The translations under genes and the position numbers were made by a program. Under the pieces are notes generated by a model that did no database searches, was not told where the DNA came from, and saw only the letters and a list, made by a program, of their open reading frames with translations. Below are positions 1 through 58,239 of a stretch of DNA of 64,000 nt, piece after piece; the stretch's first letter is position 1; the number at the start of each line of letters is the position of its first letter. Source of the stretch: Lumbricus terrestris (taxonomy: Eukaryota; Annelida; Clitellata; Crassiclitellata; Lumbricidae); the NCBI GenBank assembly GCA_949752735.1, contig OX457042.1, positions 25,500,103 to 25,564,102 of the forward strand, in the 5' to 3' direction.

Positions 1-1012
1 TAGGGCGAAATCCAAGTGGCAAGCTCGTTTTTAATACGTGCAGTTCTAGACTAATTGTGCAGTTTTAAATAGATTTGTGCAGCTGTGAAGGCACTTTTAT
101 GCAGTTATAAATAGTTTTTAAAAAGCCGTTGCCATCCGACTGGGAGTTATTTGTTCATGGAGAATGGGATGGTTAAGAATGGATTGTGCAGTTCTAAAAA
201 TTCCTTCTTACAAAAGCGCTGTCAAGAGGACGAAACTGAATAAATCGAATATTCAATAAATGCGATACAAAAGAAGAGAATCCTGACTACTTTCGTTTTA
301 ATACCTGATGCCAATGGGTCGAAATAGCTTTTACGACAACAGGTGCAAGCTTTGGGCTGGTATGGTTTTGCAATCAAAACAAACTATTTCACCCAGAATT
401 TCAAAATCAGAATAGTTTTCCCAATTTTTGGATTTGTCTTATTTAATATGCAGTAGGGTAGACTGTTATACTAGAGTAGTCCGGCCGCTATTAGACTGAA
501 AACTGTTAGAATTAGAGATAGCAGAATCTTGACTATAGGCACTATAGTAGAGAGAAATCTTTTCAGAGTAATACCACTGCCATACCTTTTCAGAGTAATA
601 CCAGTGTACCACTTCCATCTTGGGATGTACCAGCAGTTTGGAACTCCCGAGGAATCATAGATGCTTCATTATACTTGTGGTGTAAAAAGTGGGCAATATT
701 AAGTGTCAATAGTGGGTTTGTGTCTCTCTCTCTCTCTCTGAAATATTGTGTGGTTCCTGAGTGATCTGAGATACCATGGGTAGGAATAATAATGCATGAT
801 AATTAAACAGCGATGATAATGATAAATAATAATGTAAATAATGGCTGACTATGCTTTCCTCAAATTCATATTTCGGTGCAACCTTGCATGCGTTGCAATT
901 TATTTAATAATAATAATAATGATAATGACAGTAAATAATTAGCAATTAATTAGTAAATAATTAGTAATAATCTATTTAATGTGGCATTTGGTTTTTCTTT
1001 TGTGTGCTGCAG
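1..1012. other. Intron sequence upstream of the first exon in the window
   Basis: AT-rich with a short CT run (721-740) and AAT-rich patches (790-970). No coding sequence recognised. The upstream exons of the receptor must lie beyond base 1, because exon 1 is entered in phase 1. Confidence 0.7.
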
Positions 1013-46438
<45,426 letters not shown>

Positions 46439-48738
46439 GCCGACGACTTCTCCTACGTTCTGTTATCACTTAAGATTCAGGGATTGCTCTCTCTCTCTAA
46501 CTCTCTCTCGCTCGCTCTCTTCTCTCTGTGTCTGTCGGCCGACGTACGCCGACGCATCGCCAACTGAATTATGCATTTGAGAAATGAAGTTGGACAGTTT
46601 CTATCTCCGTTGCTTACCTCAGCCGTTGTTACGGCATGACGCGAGTTTTTGTTGCCAGGGGCGACCGACTTCTTTCCCCGGACCGACTCCGATCTTTTAG
46701 AGCAATTGTTTTCGACGAAGAATAGACTGCAATCTCCTGCGGGGCAACTGCGGTCGCTTTGAGCTCGTCTTCAAACGCTCGGAGGTCGAATGCGATCTTG
46801 CGAAGGTCGTGGGTTGGCACGAACGACTGTGCGGAGCAACTGCAGTTGTTTTCGGGGATCGAATACTATTTATTGGAGATCGAATTCGGTCTCGCGAAGA
46901 TGTCGGTCGTGATCCGTGATGAATCGTTCGATCGTGTCCAGCAAATCGTGTGATCGAGTTTGGTCTGCGGCAGAACGAGAGCGATCGACGAAGCGATTAT
47001 GGCGCGGTTTAATGATTGGTGGAATCATTGTGCGGAAGGGTGACCGCCGCGTGGGATTGTTACCGCGGCAACGGAGGTTGCCACGGGTTTGCTGCCACGG
47101 CGGCGAGCGACGAATCACGGATCGGAACTGGAAAACAGGTATTCTACCTCAGGGTGTCATGTATGTCCTCTGTTTCTTTTACAGTCCTCGACAGCTACCT
47201 CAGTGGAGATGTACGATGCGTGCACGAAGGAAGACGGAGACCTGCATGCTTTGGCTCGACTGGCTTCACCCCCCCGATGTATCGAATGTATGGCAACCTA
47301 TTGACCCACTTCTCAAGACGATCCGACCTGCAATGCGGAGCATTCAAATTGGCGCGCACGACGTGTAGCACCCCCATTATTGTCACTGTTTATACGGGTA
47401 AAATTTTCTATTTAATTTCTTTGTAACCGTCGTCGGTGGTGTGTGCGGCAGCGTTTATATAAAGTATTTGCGATGGTTACTGAGTGTACCGCGAGTTATC
47501 GGCACTGCCTGGGATGCGACGGCGACGAATTGCGATTGGTTGACAGTGGAACGTGCGTGCGCACGTACGTGAAGTGTGCGTTTTCGTTGAAGGACTGCTT
47601 TTCTGTCGATGTATTATATGTTATCGAAAATAATGGTACGAAGCAAAGAACTGTGAAAATCAAAGTGTAATACCGAAAGAGCGTACAGTGCACACCTGGA
47701 TGCACTCGTGCATAATTATGTAATAGCTTGACTGGCTGGTGTAAGCATGAGAAATGCATGTATGCAGAAAACGAATGCATTTGCGTAGGTGCACATTCGA
47801 GGAACGCATTTGCGCCAAATAGGTGGATGGCAGTTTGCGTTCTTAAGCAATGCGTGTGGCGATTGATTACGTCTGTACTTGATTGAGTGTCGCTTGCTGA
47901 CGTGTGGTTTGTACGTACAACACTTTGTACATACGGAAATGTGTTTGACGAAGTTTGGAATCTTTTGATCATCACTGTGAACCATGCCAAAACAATTTTA
48001 CGGTCGAGAAAATTTTTCGCCGGAATCGGTTTGTGCGAGCGAGCTCGAATTGTTTTGACAAAACCGATCTGCTAAGAAAGTCGTGAAAAAAGAAAACCTG
48101 CTTTGAATTGTGAAGTATTTCGAAGGATGACTTGTTTGAAACGTGAATATTGGTCGCCGGGCGTGCTGTTCAAAGAACTGTTTTAGCAGAAGTTGATGAA
48201 GAAAAGTGTTTGTATAAATCTCTATGTGGTTTTTCATAAACGTACCTAACGTATGCGTATGCCTGTGCGTATCTTGTGTTAATGTATGTACGTGCGGTGT
48301 TCAATTATTATACACGTATATATGCAGATTTTCATGTATGCCGTGTATATGTGGAGATATTCGTCTTTTTGCCTGTATTGATCCGTGTAGTTAAACAGAA
48401 TAATTAGCATTGTTAACTTTATCGTAATGTTATGTTTCAGTCAGATATCGTTAGTTGCGAGTGACAGCAGAGGAGGAGGTGGAGGAGGAGGTGGAGGTGG
48501 AGGAGGAGAAACTGGAGAAGGATGCATTGATGACTGAGGAATGGGAGAAGGTCTGGAAACTTGAAATGCGAGCTGATATCAATAGGTGGAGAAGCTGAAG
48601 AGGTGGATATGAGAAGGATGGAGAAATTGTGCTACTGATGATGATGACACTGTCACAAAGAGACCACAATGATTGAAGGCAGGGAAGGCAAAAGCAAATG
48701 GAATGACGTGAAGGTGGAAGGACTTGTTGGATTGTGAC

Positions 48739-48770
<32 letters not shown>

Positions 48771-51309
48771 TCTTGTCTGTTTGTCTGTCATTGTGTGTGT
48801 GTCTCTCTCTTTCTCTTCGTGGATGTACATAAGCATTGTACAGATTTGTTACTGCATTCTTTGTTGGCAATCAGGGTACCCTGCCTGTTTACTGTTGACA
48901 CTGCAAGTAAACGCGTCTCGTATCAGCCGTATACCGTATGCCTCCGCCATCGCCTCCGGGTGGAATTGTTTTAGCCGAAAATTCTGGTTTCGTTTTACCG
49001 GTATTTCTCATTTCGTGACAAAAGCCATTCGTTTTCTCTTTTAGAAGGGACTAGATGTAAATTATTTTCTGCCGTTTTAAATTTGTTTTGGCTGCATCAA
49101 AGAAGTTCTCTTGTTGCCGTAGAAAAACTGCAATTCTTTGATTGGGAATGGAATTTGTTTTTTTTTATGTTCGCCGAGTTTTATCAGGGAACTAGTTTGC
49201 TCTTTTATATACGTTATGAAATGGGGTCTTCTCGGTTGAAACAGGGTTTTACTCACAGTTTTAAGATTCATCGACGGATGTTGAAGGAATTTCGATGACC
49301 TGATGTCTTGTCTTATGGTGTTCAAGAAGAGCTTTAACTGGTTTGATATTTCTGCAAGTTATCTTGTTTTGGAAAGAAGTTGAACTTGACTACTTTTGAA
49401 AACTGAAATTTATTAATATTCTTTGCGTTGTGCTTCTATATGTTAATTGGCGTTACATGACAGCGTGTCACACACTGCACAACTATTATAACACTGCACT
49501 CCAGCATGTCTCATTTCCTGAATACTGTTGGGCCAAGTCCATTTCAGCCGGCATCACCAGATTGCCTGGTTACGATAAACCAAAAAGGTGCCAGCGCGCA
49601 AGATTGTCGTAAAAGCATGCATCATTTGGGCACGAATTCTCGTTTTATGTGGCACTGGTCAAGAATGCATACATGAAATTGAACTATAGCAAGAAGAATG
49701 CATACCTGAAATTGAAGTGTAACAAGATCTTATTATTCTTCATTAGATTGCATTGTTTGCGTTAAAACTATGTTTTACTCGGTCAAGTTTCCTTGGAGTT
49801 TCTTAGGGCAGAGGTGTATTATCTGATGAACTGCACTTGTTCACATTAAACAGCAAAATTTATCAGTTTCTTCTCAGAAATCATGTCGCGATAAAATTCT
49901 TCTTCCACTTCATTCGTGGATCAACGTTTTGTAGGCTGGCACGTTGTCGAAAAGTCGGACTGTGCCATTGCGGCTGATGCTGTACGGACTGTTGCGTTTA
50001 CGGAGCTGTTTATTGTACTGTTTATTGTACTCGTTGTAGATTGACGAACGTTTGCACTGAAATAATTTCCGCAGTTGATTTTTCTCGTGAACGATGTTAC
50101 TTGTATTCGTTTTATCCTGATTTGACGAAAAAACCTCAGTCATGATTACTCGATTTTTTCTGTCTACCTCTTTGCAGTTTTTAGCTGAGCTCAGCAGTTT
50201 TTAGCCGATTAATGTACTGAACAGAGTACCGGTACTTTGCTTGGGTACTGCGTTGGAGTGTTGTATCGTAGTACCTTACCGGAGCGCTGTTTGAGCGTAT
50301 CGCGGTACTGCATGAGATTGTGAGTTTCGTTCTGATTGTCACTGCAATAATTTTGCCGTGCTAGTAGAGTTTGTTTTGTTGTTGTAATCTCGTTTCTGTT
50401 CGTTTTGGTGTGAGGCAATGACAAAAAAAATTCACTTTTGCGATGCTGATAAGACTGGCTGGTTGTTTTTATCATGTGCTTTGCCTGGGAATTACCCATG
50501 GCCAATTATTTCTGGACTGTTATTTCTTAGGCTCTGCTGTTGACTTTTTGTAGCTTCTTGAATCATGCTGTTTGAGTTGCTGTCACGTTTGCAGAAGCTA
50601 ACGAAATCTGAACTGAAGTTATTCGGTATCATAGAATCATGTACTGACTTCTTTTTGTGGTAATTACTGATTCACTAATTGAAAGTGAGGGAATATGAAA
50701 AACTAATCTGATATAGAGCCAGTGGCTTAAGATGTGTAGTTACATTACAGTACGAGTTTTATTCGATGTATAATGGCACTTTTCAAGAACCTTGCGAAGG
50801 TGCTAGAGAACATTACCAACACTTTTGCTGGGTAGTAGCGGGAATCTGTTGTTGATCTCATGAATTTATTACTATGGCAGGTACTACTAGGGTGGCAGTT
50901 ACTTCTGACCTACCTCAGGGTCTGTTTAGGGTCAACTGATTGACCTCCTCATTGACCTCTTGCATGGCCGAACGTTAAAGCGATATATGTTGAGGTGGAA
51001 AATAGACATTTTTGTCGTACACTGGTTTTCAGTCTGCTTGCAGTTGAGTTACGCGTGCTGAAAATGCTGTGTGGCATATTGATTAATTTTATTTAATACT
51101 TAACGTTATGAATTGTTTTTTGAACGCTGAAAGCAAGATTACTGTGTGGGCTGAAATGTCGGTTTGAACTGACCATTGATTGATGATGGTCTGTGTGTTT
51201 GTTAACCCCATAATTACAGTCCAGAGATTGTATTTGGAAGGTTATAGGCGGCCATTTTGAAAGTACTGTTCACGCTTCACTAAGGGCAAGACTTACAGTT
51301 AGCTTGTAC

Positions 51310-51425
51310 GTGTTGCTCTTTCTGTCTCTGTCTGTCTCTCTCTCTCTGTTTCTGTCTGTCTATCTGTATTTCTGCCTGTTTGCCTCTCTCTATCTCTCTC
51401 TGTCTCTCTCTCCCTCCCTCTGTGT
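51310..51425. repeat. TCTG/CT-rich repeat
   Basis: TCTGTCTCTGTCTGTCTCTC-type run downstream of the receptor gene. Confidence 0.88.
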
Positions 51426-51629
51426 ATGTGTACAGTGCTTTGATTGACTGGCCAAGGTGTCTGATTGGTTGCTACTCTTGAACCATAGAGCTGCAATATT
51501 TCTGGTTTAATTCTCACCTCAACGTAGATCGCATATACAAGGCCGCGAACATACGGGTTATTACTGTTGTTTTGTTTTATTCAACTCCGAGCGGGTTGAT
51601 TTTTTATATAGGTTCATTTTTAATGGCAA

Positions 51630-51635
51630 ATAAAC
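51630..51635 (+). other. Candidate polyadenylation signal AATAAA
   Basis: AATAAA followed within about 15 bases by a T/GT-rich stretch (tttgtctgtgag). It is the first hexamer of this kind noted downstream of the coding end. ATTAAA at about 49845 is a weaker alternative. Confidence 0.3.
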
Positions 51636-53230
51636 CATTTGTCTGTGAGTAGTCATGCTAATGGAACAGCTTTGTTTTAGTTGCTTGCAATATTCATATT
51701 AGTGAAGAAATTGTCTTTTATTCCTTAAAAATTGCCCACTGTTGTACTGAGCAATTCGCTTTAAAAGACCCTCTAGAAATGTGCAATGACGATTACAGTA
51801 ACGTGCTTGAGAAAGCTGTGTTTTGCCTACAGTTGTTTTCCTTATCCGTTCTTCGCTCGTGTGCACATCTTTGATGATGTTAAAATGTTCTGACGCACTA
51901 CAACTTGGGCACAAGTCTTTGGTGTTGTGCGTTCATCGCAGAACGTAGCGTTCTCATTTTTGTTTCGGACCAGCCTGTCGCTCTGTGCCATGTGTTCGAC
52001 CCTTTTGTGCTGTTCTTTGCTTGAACGATTTGTGAGTTATTACGACTTGCCTTCTTCGCTTCTGTTGTTGGCACCCGACCGAGAAGTGCGCAGTACGGTG
52101 GTTCGGTTTTTACATTCCATTGTGTATGGAATACCACTGACTGCGTGTTGTACGTTCCGGTAATTTCTACATAGATCTTTTACATACGAGTACCTTATAA
52201 AGTTAAAGATTGATACGTTCATCATTACCTGGCTGTTTTAAGAAATACTTAAAGTTGAAGTGCCATTCGTGAAGTGGGTTTAATACGTTTGCACTTGTTT
52301 TTAACATTTAGTTCAACATATCTTGTGTTTGTGTGAACAGGTTTGTTTACTTCTTACTGTATGCTATTTTATCCATTGAAGAGATCAGACCTTGACCTAA
52401 ACTGCGATCAGCATGAAATGATACAGATCAGCCAAGTGCCAGCAATCCTCGAATAGGGATCTTGAAAGGGCGCTATATAAATTCTATCATCTGGTGTTGG
52501 TGCCTGGTTCGAAGAAATAACCTTACACATTTACTTTCAATACAGATCTTGTTAGCATAAGTTCCTGTAATCGTAATCTCCAGATTTCTAAAGCGCCACT
52601 CAAAAGACGAGTGTAATCTGTACTATGGATCCAGAAGCTTTGTGGTCTTGGCTATAATCAAATAGCAACTAGCTTGAGCAGTTTCTAGAAATGGTTTCTG
52701 TCTTGGTCTGGGTCATGGTCATGGTCTTGCTGCTTGTTTTCGTTGAGATTAAGTTTGGACAAAGTCTGTGTGAAGTGTAGACTGTCTGCTTTGTGGCAGA
52801 TGCATTGACGTATCTTCCCTACAAATCCGATGGCATCTTACGAAATCAACCCCTCATTGTCCAGCTGTAAGCAAGGGTAGGTCAGGCGTTGGATTGTGGT
52901 TTACAGTTCAGCCGAGATTCATGTCTAACCCGAAACCACGCCTCAGTTGTCGTTGGAAGAGCCTTTTGGTAAACGATAGATAACACAACCTTCACTTGAC
53001 TATTGCTACTTCGTCTGCTGAAAGTGCCAGACTTCTCGAATTCAGGTTCCCACATTTCTCAGGATTTTTACGTGTGTTTTGGCCCGTGGCTGCCTTTGGG
53101 TTGTGGCAGAAGGTTCCTTGCTGTTCGACTGACTGTATAGTTGCGCATGCGTAAGAAAATCTATATAGGGCTTTTCTTGCGAAGGGTAACTGCATCTTAG
53201 CTTAGGAGATGGATAACCAGTAGTTGAAAC

Positions 53231-53804
53231 CAGTGGTTAAATTTATCCAGCTCTCCTCGATCTGGAGGCATGCACTTCTGTTTTGAGGTCAACCATCTGA
53301 CCTTAAAGAGTGGATGTGCAGCAATGATCAATTGTAGGTATTCAGTGTTTAATCTCGGCATCTCCATGGGGAGGGTGAAGCTCCCCCCTCCAGGAATGAC
53401 ATTCCCTCTCCCAGAAAATTGGACAGCTACTGTTTACATTTATATTGCACTACATGAACAGTTATTATATACTATTATATGATTAGAGAGAGTATCATCA
53501 CTAGTAGAATAAAGAAATAGATTAATGTTACACTAAAAAGGTCGTCAGATAAAAGAAGCATGAAACAGATAAAAAAATCCCTCTGTAAGTCTGCCAAACG
53601 GTCATTTGTCACCACCACACCCCCCCAAACCTGGATACCTCCTTCACCCAAAGCAGGGAGACTAGACTAAACACTCGGCATTATTTACACATTTTAAGCT
53701 TATTCAATTGCAAATTGCGACTAATGCAGGTTGCAGACTCAACAAGCATGCTTATGCTTTAGAATTGGAGACCCGCCACCTCTAAATGAGCAGTTTAACC
53801 ACTG
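53231..53804. mobile_element. hAT-type MITE containing another MITE
   Basis: Ends CAGTGGTTAAA and TTTAACCACTG; flanks GTTGAAAC (53223-53230) and GTTTAAAC (53805-53812) agree at seven of eight positions. The interior is mostly the nested element at 53343-53676. Confidence 0.82.
53343..53676. mobile_element. hAT-type MITE nested in 53231-53804
   Basis: Left end CAGTGTTTAATCTCGG, right end GACTAGACTAAACACTC. The same family as 60419-60881: both share CCCAGAAAA, AAGGTCGTCAG/AAGGTCATCAG, GCCAAACG and CCAAAGCAGGG/CCCAAGCAGGG in the same order. A related left end occurs at 40044. Confidence 0.75.
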
Positions 53805-55708
53805 GTTTAAACCTTGACTAAATGGCATCCTATGCGATCCTATCTCAATGATGACCAAAGGAAAACCGGTGTTTACATCTTCAGTTTTGTTGATTCATCA
53901 TAAAATGCAGACAGTTTTGTGACTCTCCGAAAGACTTCTTCACGTTGACCTGGGAGCCGCACGCCGTTAGCCATCTCTTATTTGGACTCTTTGTTCTTAT
54001 CTCTTTGTCATCAATTCCCCTTTCTGCTTCAGTGCCTTAGTTAGCTGGACTCTGACCAGTTCACGATATTGCACATCGACAAAACGTCTGTGTCAGTGCT
54101 GTGAAGTAATGTCGGTTGATTTTTTGACGAAAATAGGCCTACCGCTGTTGCTTCGAAAAATTCCTTGATGCTGGCCAGGTGTAAGCACTATCCATCTTGA
54201 AATGAACTCTAGTGTGAGACGTCGTTGCGTTCCAAATAGGTTCTTTTGTAAGGGTTCGTGTTTTTTGCGTATGCATCAGTCTGCCTTCGTGCTTCTTCTT
54301 CTGTTCAAGCTGTGTGTTTGATCTGTCGGTTTTTTAATGTCTTTTCTAGGAAAATGTCATTTATGAAAACTACGATGTCGTCCGACATTTTTCTTTCATG
54401 TTTCTGACGTTTCAGACATTTTATTTTGTGTGTTTCGTGTGCACTTAGCCATGCAGGAGTGAAAGCATCTCGCATTAAGCAAAACCAATGCTACAGTACA
54501 GAAGAACTGGTGCGGCATGTCACAGGTGTGACATTTTCACCACGCTGCTATCCGTATCGCAGCAGGAAATTTGTGCCGTGAATACTGTCCAGCGCTTTTT
54601 AAGTGCGAGGTAATCCGGATTTTGGCATGGAAACCTGCTGGTATGTCAACTGAGCCACGTGGTACTGTTAGGAAGGAAAGGCGGGATGTGTGTTGGTGTT
54701 GTTGTTGTTTCAAGGGTAAAAGAAATTGCGACATCAGTTTTATGTGTTTATTCGATATAAGTGTATTATATCTATATATATATTTCTATGCTGTTGATAA
54801 CTGTCGTTAGTTTATCATAGGTGGTCGCGTAGTTACTTAGTCCGTGAAATTGTGGGTTATGTTTAAATTTCGTCAGAATATAAACGGGCAATTATTATTA
54901 CGTTTTTATTTTTATCGCTATTGCTGCAACCATTATTGTTATTATTATTTTAATTATTATACATGTTATGAGTTTTTACTTTCTATGTTTTATTATAATT
55001 AACATCAGTTTAGATTTCTATAACAACTAATGGAAAATGCCGCTCTGCACAAGAGCTTTTCACAGCAGTCCTTCGCCATTTAAATAGCAAAATCTAAGCT
55101 TGTGGTTAACTGCATTCACAGCTTTACATTTCCAACTTCTTATCTATAAACTATCTGTTTGGAATTTTCGGTTTGATTACGTAATGTGTTGACAAACTTC
55201 GCCTCTGGTCATTCATCCATCCCAGTACCTGATTACAGAGGAAATACATCAGATACTGGTTTTCAGGGAGGATCGACCCCAGAAATTATAGGTGAAAAGT
55301 GTACAATGATAGTCCTTTGGTAAAAATTTCCAAATTGGAGGAAGGATTTGTAAGAAAAGATGACTTCGAAAACGATTATGGGGTTTTGGTGTCTCGACTT
55401 CTGAACCCGTTTGGGAATTATTTGGATTAAAAGAATGCAAACTGTAAGAACCTAAGAAATAGACCTGCTATGTGAGTTACGAGTAAACTATTAGTATTAT
55501 ATGTGTACTAATTGATACGCGCATAAATGTACCAATTAGCAATGCAGATTGCAACTTGTAATAGCTTTATCTTAAGGAATAACCTGCACTTGTTGGAGTT
55601 CAAAGTAGTAAATATCTTGCACGTATAAAAGACTGGCTGGCATACATGAGATATCTTGCTGTTCCTTCAGACTTCTTGCTTAGTGTCCTATCCATTTAAC
55701 ATGTTTAA

Positions 55709-55814
55709 CCCTCTTACCCCGAATGGCCGCTATAGCGGCTTGGTGGTCTTTGACAAATACCCGTAAGGCCGCTATAGAGGTTTCAACATATAAACCGTAT
55801 CCCCGTAAGGCCAT

Positions 55815-55853
<39 letters not shown>

Positions 55854-56348
55854 ATATATAAATATATATATATAAGGCCATTATATATATATATATATAT
55901 TATAATATATATATATTATATATATATATTATATATAATATAATATATATAATATATATATAATATATATATTATATATATAATATATATATACATTATA
56001 TATATATCTAATATATATATAATATATATATAATATGTATATATATTATATATATATATATATATATTATATATATTATTTTATATATATAATATATACA
56101 TATTATATATATAATACCCAGTGGTTATCTCTACTCCCACATTTATATATAATATATATATATAATATATATATATTATATATATTTTATATATTTATAT
56201 TATATATTATATATATATATTATATATATTATATATATATATAATATATATATAATATATATATATATTATATATATTATGTATATATTATATATACAGG
56301 GCCATCGGGTGGGCGTTCCGCTTGCTGGGGGCTATCGGGGTAAGAGGG
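55709..56348. mobile_element. piggyBac-type MITE with TTAA ends and expanded TA core
   Basis: Terminal inverted repeats CCCTCTTACCCCGA and TCGGGGTAAGAGGG are perfect, flanked by TTAA on each side (55705-55708 and 56349-56352). This is the signature of piggyBac insertion. The interior carries repeated CCGTAAGGCCGCTATAG words near the left end and about 480 bp of TA-rich microsatellite. Confidence 0.87.
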
Positions 56349-56352
56349 TTAA

Positions 56353-58239
56353 CTCTTGCCGTAAACCAGTTAAGAAATTCTATCTAGTCGTGCGACTATG
56401 TTATTTGCACTGGTATCTTTCATGGTATCATTGTAAATGTTCAGTAAATGTATGCGTGTATGTAGGTGTATGTATGTATAGCTCATGTACGTATATATAT
56501 ATGTACGCATTGCCCCTCGCTTTCTTGAATTACCAGACGCTTGCCTGGCAGAGATTAACAATGCAGAACTTGTGTTAGGTTTGTTCTTTCACTTTTCCAT
56601 TGCTTATATTTGTTTAACTCAGGGAATCAAATTATTTGAGTGTTGTTTCTTTCTGCTGGGTTTATTTTATCAAAATTTTAGGCATACTCGTTTCACTGAA
56701 GGATCGGTATCAGTGTACCAGTGACCTGCCAACAATCATCGACCGATTTTCTTCGATGGCACCCACATTTTAGAGTACCGATAATATAGGTTTCCTAGTG
56801 TCACGTCTTTCCTTCCTTTGTGTCGATCTTTCCGTAATTCCCCACTCTATCATACTTCCTTTAATTCATTTACCACGGTTGTGTTTCGCCATAAATCATT
56901 TGTTTCCTACACTCCAATTTTCACTTTTACTGGACATCAGTATGCTACATGCAATAGTCCATTGCTGGCTTTAGCCATCAATATGAGTTAAGCCAATTGA
57001 AGAAAGAACTTTGCTTTTCACATACCGGTACATGTGTTTGTATATACGGTAGTATATACACAGCACGTTTGTGCAGATGTCAACTTGTTTAGCATAATTA
57101 TATAAGATCGTTCTAAATATCGATTTGCTGTTCTATACAAACCAAAACCGTAGTTTGTGTAAAATAGCAATCATGCAGACAACAAAGAGTTATGTGGTTT
57201 TATTAGAACTATGACATTTCAACATTTGCGACATATTGTGTGTTTTGCGGCAATGACGTAATCGGTTTTGCGTCATAGCCATCCGGGTCTTGTCGTAGAC
57301 ATCATGAATAGTAATTAGGCTGCTGACCAACAACATTGAGCTAGAAGTAATAATACTTTGTGAGTGGAAAATGGTAGTTACAAATTTATATAGAGCCAAA
57401 AATTAGCGGGCGCAACTACATGGCGTTTTCACGTGCAAACGATTACGATTCAGGATGTCTACGTGGGTTTCTGTGTATGTGTAGGCTACTTACGACGATG
57501 AATAGGGTAAAGTTTGCAGAAACATTGGTACCTAACTTTCAGGTTCAACGGTTTCTGTACGCTCCAGCTTTTGAAACATGACCATTACCGGTTTATTCGG
57601 CAGCTCTTTCTTTTTTTCCCCAGAATAATTTGGCCCTTTAGTTCACCCCCCTCCGCCCGTTTGCTGTTTTCCTCCATTTCATTTCGTTGATTCAAATTCG
57701 AATTTAATAATTATTATGCATCCCTTCAGGAGGAGGAGACCGTGTTGTGAATGCACGTGGTATTGTCTCATGCAGCTCGGTAGTTTTTTCATGCATACGA
57801 CGAGAGATGTGTATGTTATTTTGATAAATGGCAGCATAGAATTCTGTACAATTTTTTTACCAATGGCCTTTGCAAATCGGGCTTCGTAATTGTTTTGCAG
57901 TGTCTTGTTTTTGTAAGACGTTTTTTCTTGACCCATGCAGAGACACTTTTCCAGTGGACTGAAAGTAACTTGTTTGCGACAGGAAGGAATTAGTTCTATT
58001 ATATATATACATATATATGTGTGTGTATATATACATATATATATTATGCTGGAACGTTTTAGCTACTTAAGTGTTTTGGAATTATGCTCAAAATTTAAAA
58101 AAATAAGTCAATTAGTATTTTGGGTTTGTTTACAAACTGCATGATGTTTGTTCCGTGTCTTTTGTTGTCGGTTGAGATATGCTGTACATAATGTGAGGAA
58201 CGAGTAAAATAATAATGTCTTTGTGTCAATTCTAATTCG
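56353..58239. other. No gene recognised
   Basis: AT-rich unique sequence with a short TA run (57990-58045). ORFs below 90 codons without recognisable motifs. Confidence 0.55.

Larger units (their letters stand above)
46439..51655 (+). other. Probable long 3' UTR (limits uncertain)
   Basis: After the stop the sequence is unique-looking, T-rich on the plus strand and almost free of microsatellites and SINEs, unlike the introns. The first plausible AATAAA is at 51630. Two TGTACATA (Pumilio-type) octamers lie at 47926 and 48824. A polypurine patch is at 48470-48620 and a TCTG run at 48740-48790. No ORF in it resembles a known protein. The 3' end could also be much nearer the stop; RNA data would decide. 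Confidence 0.35.
51656..55704. other. Intergenic or distal 3' sequence: no gene recognised
   Basis: Low repeat density apart from a SINE/LINE-type tail at about 52440-52490 and the nested hAT pair at 53231-53804. Short ORFs on both strands show no recognisable domain. Confidence 0.55.
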
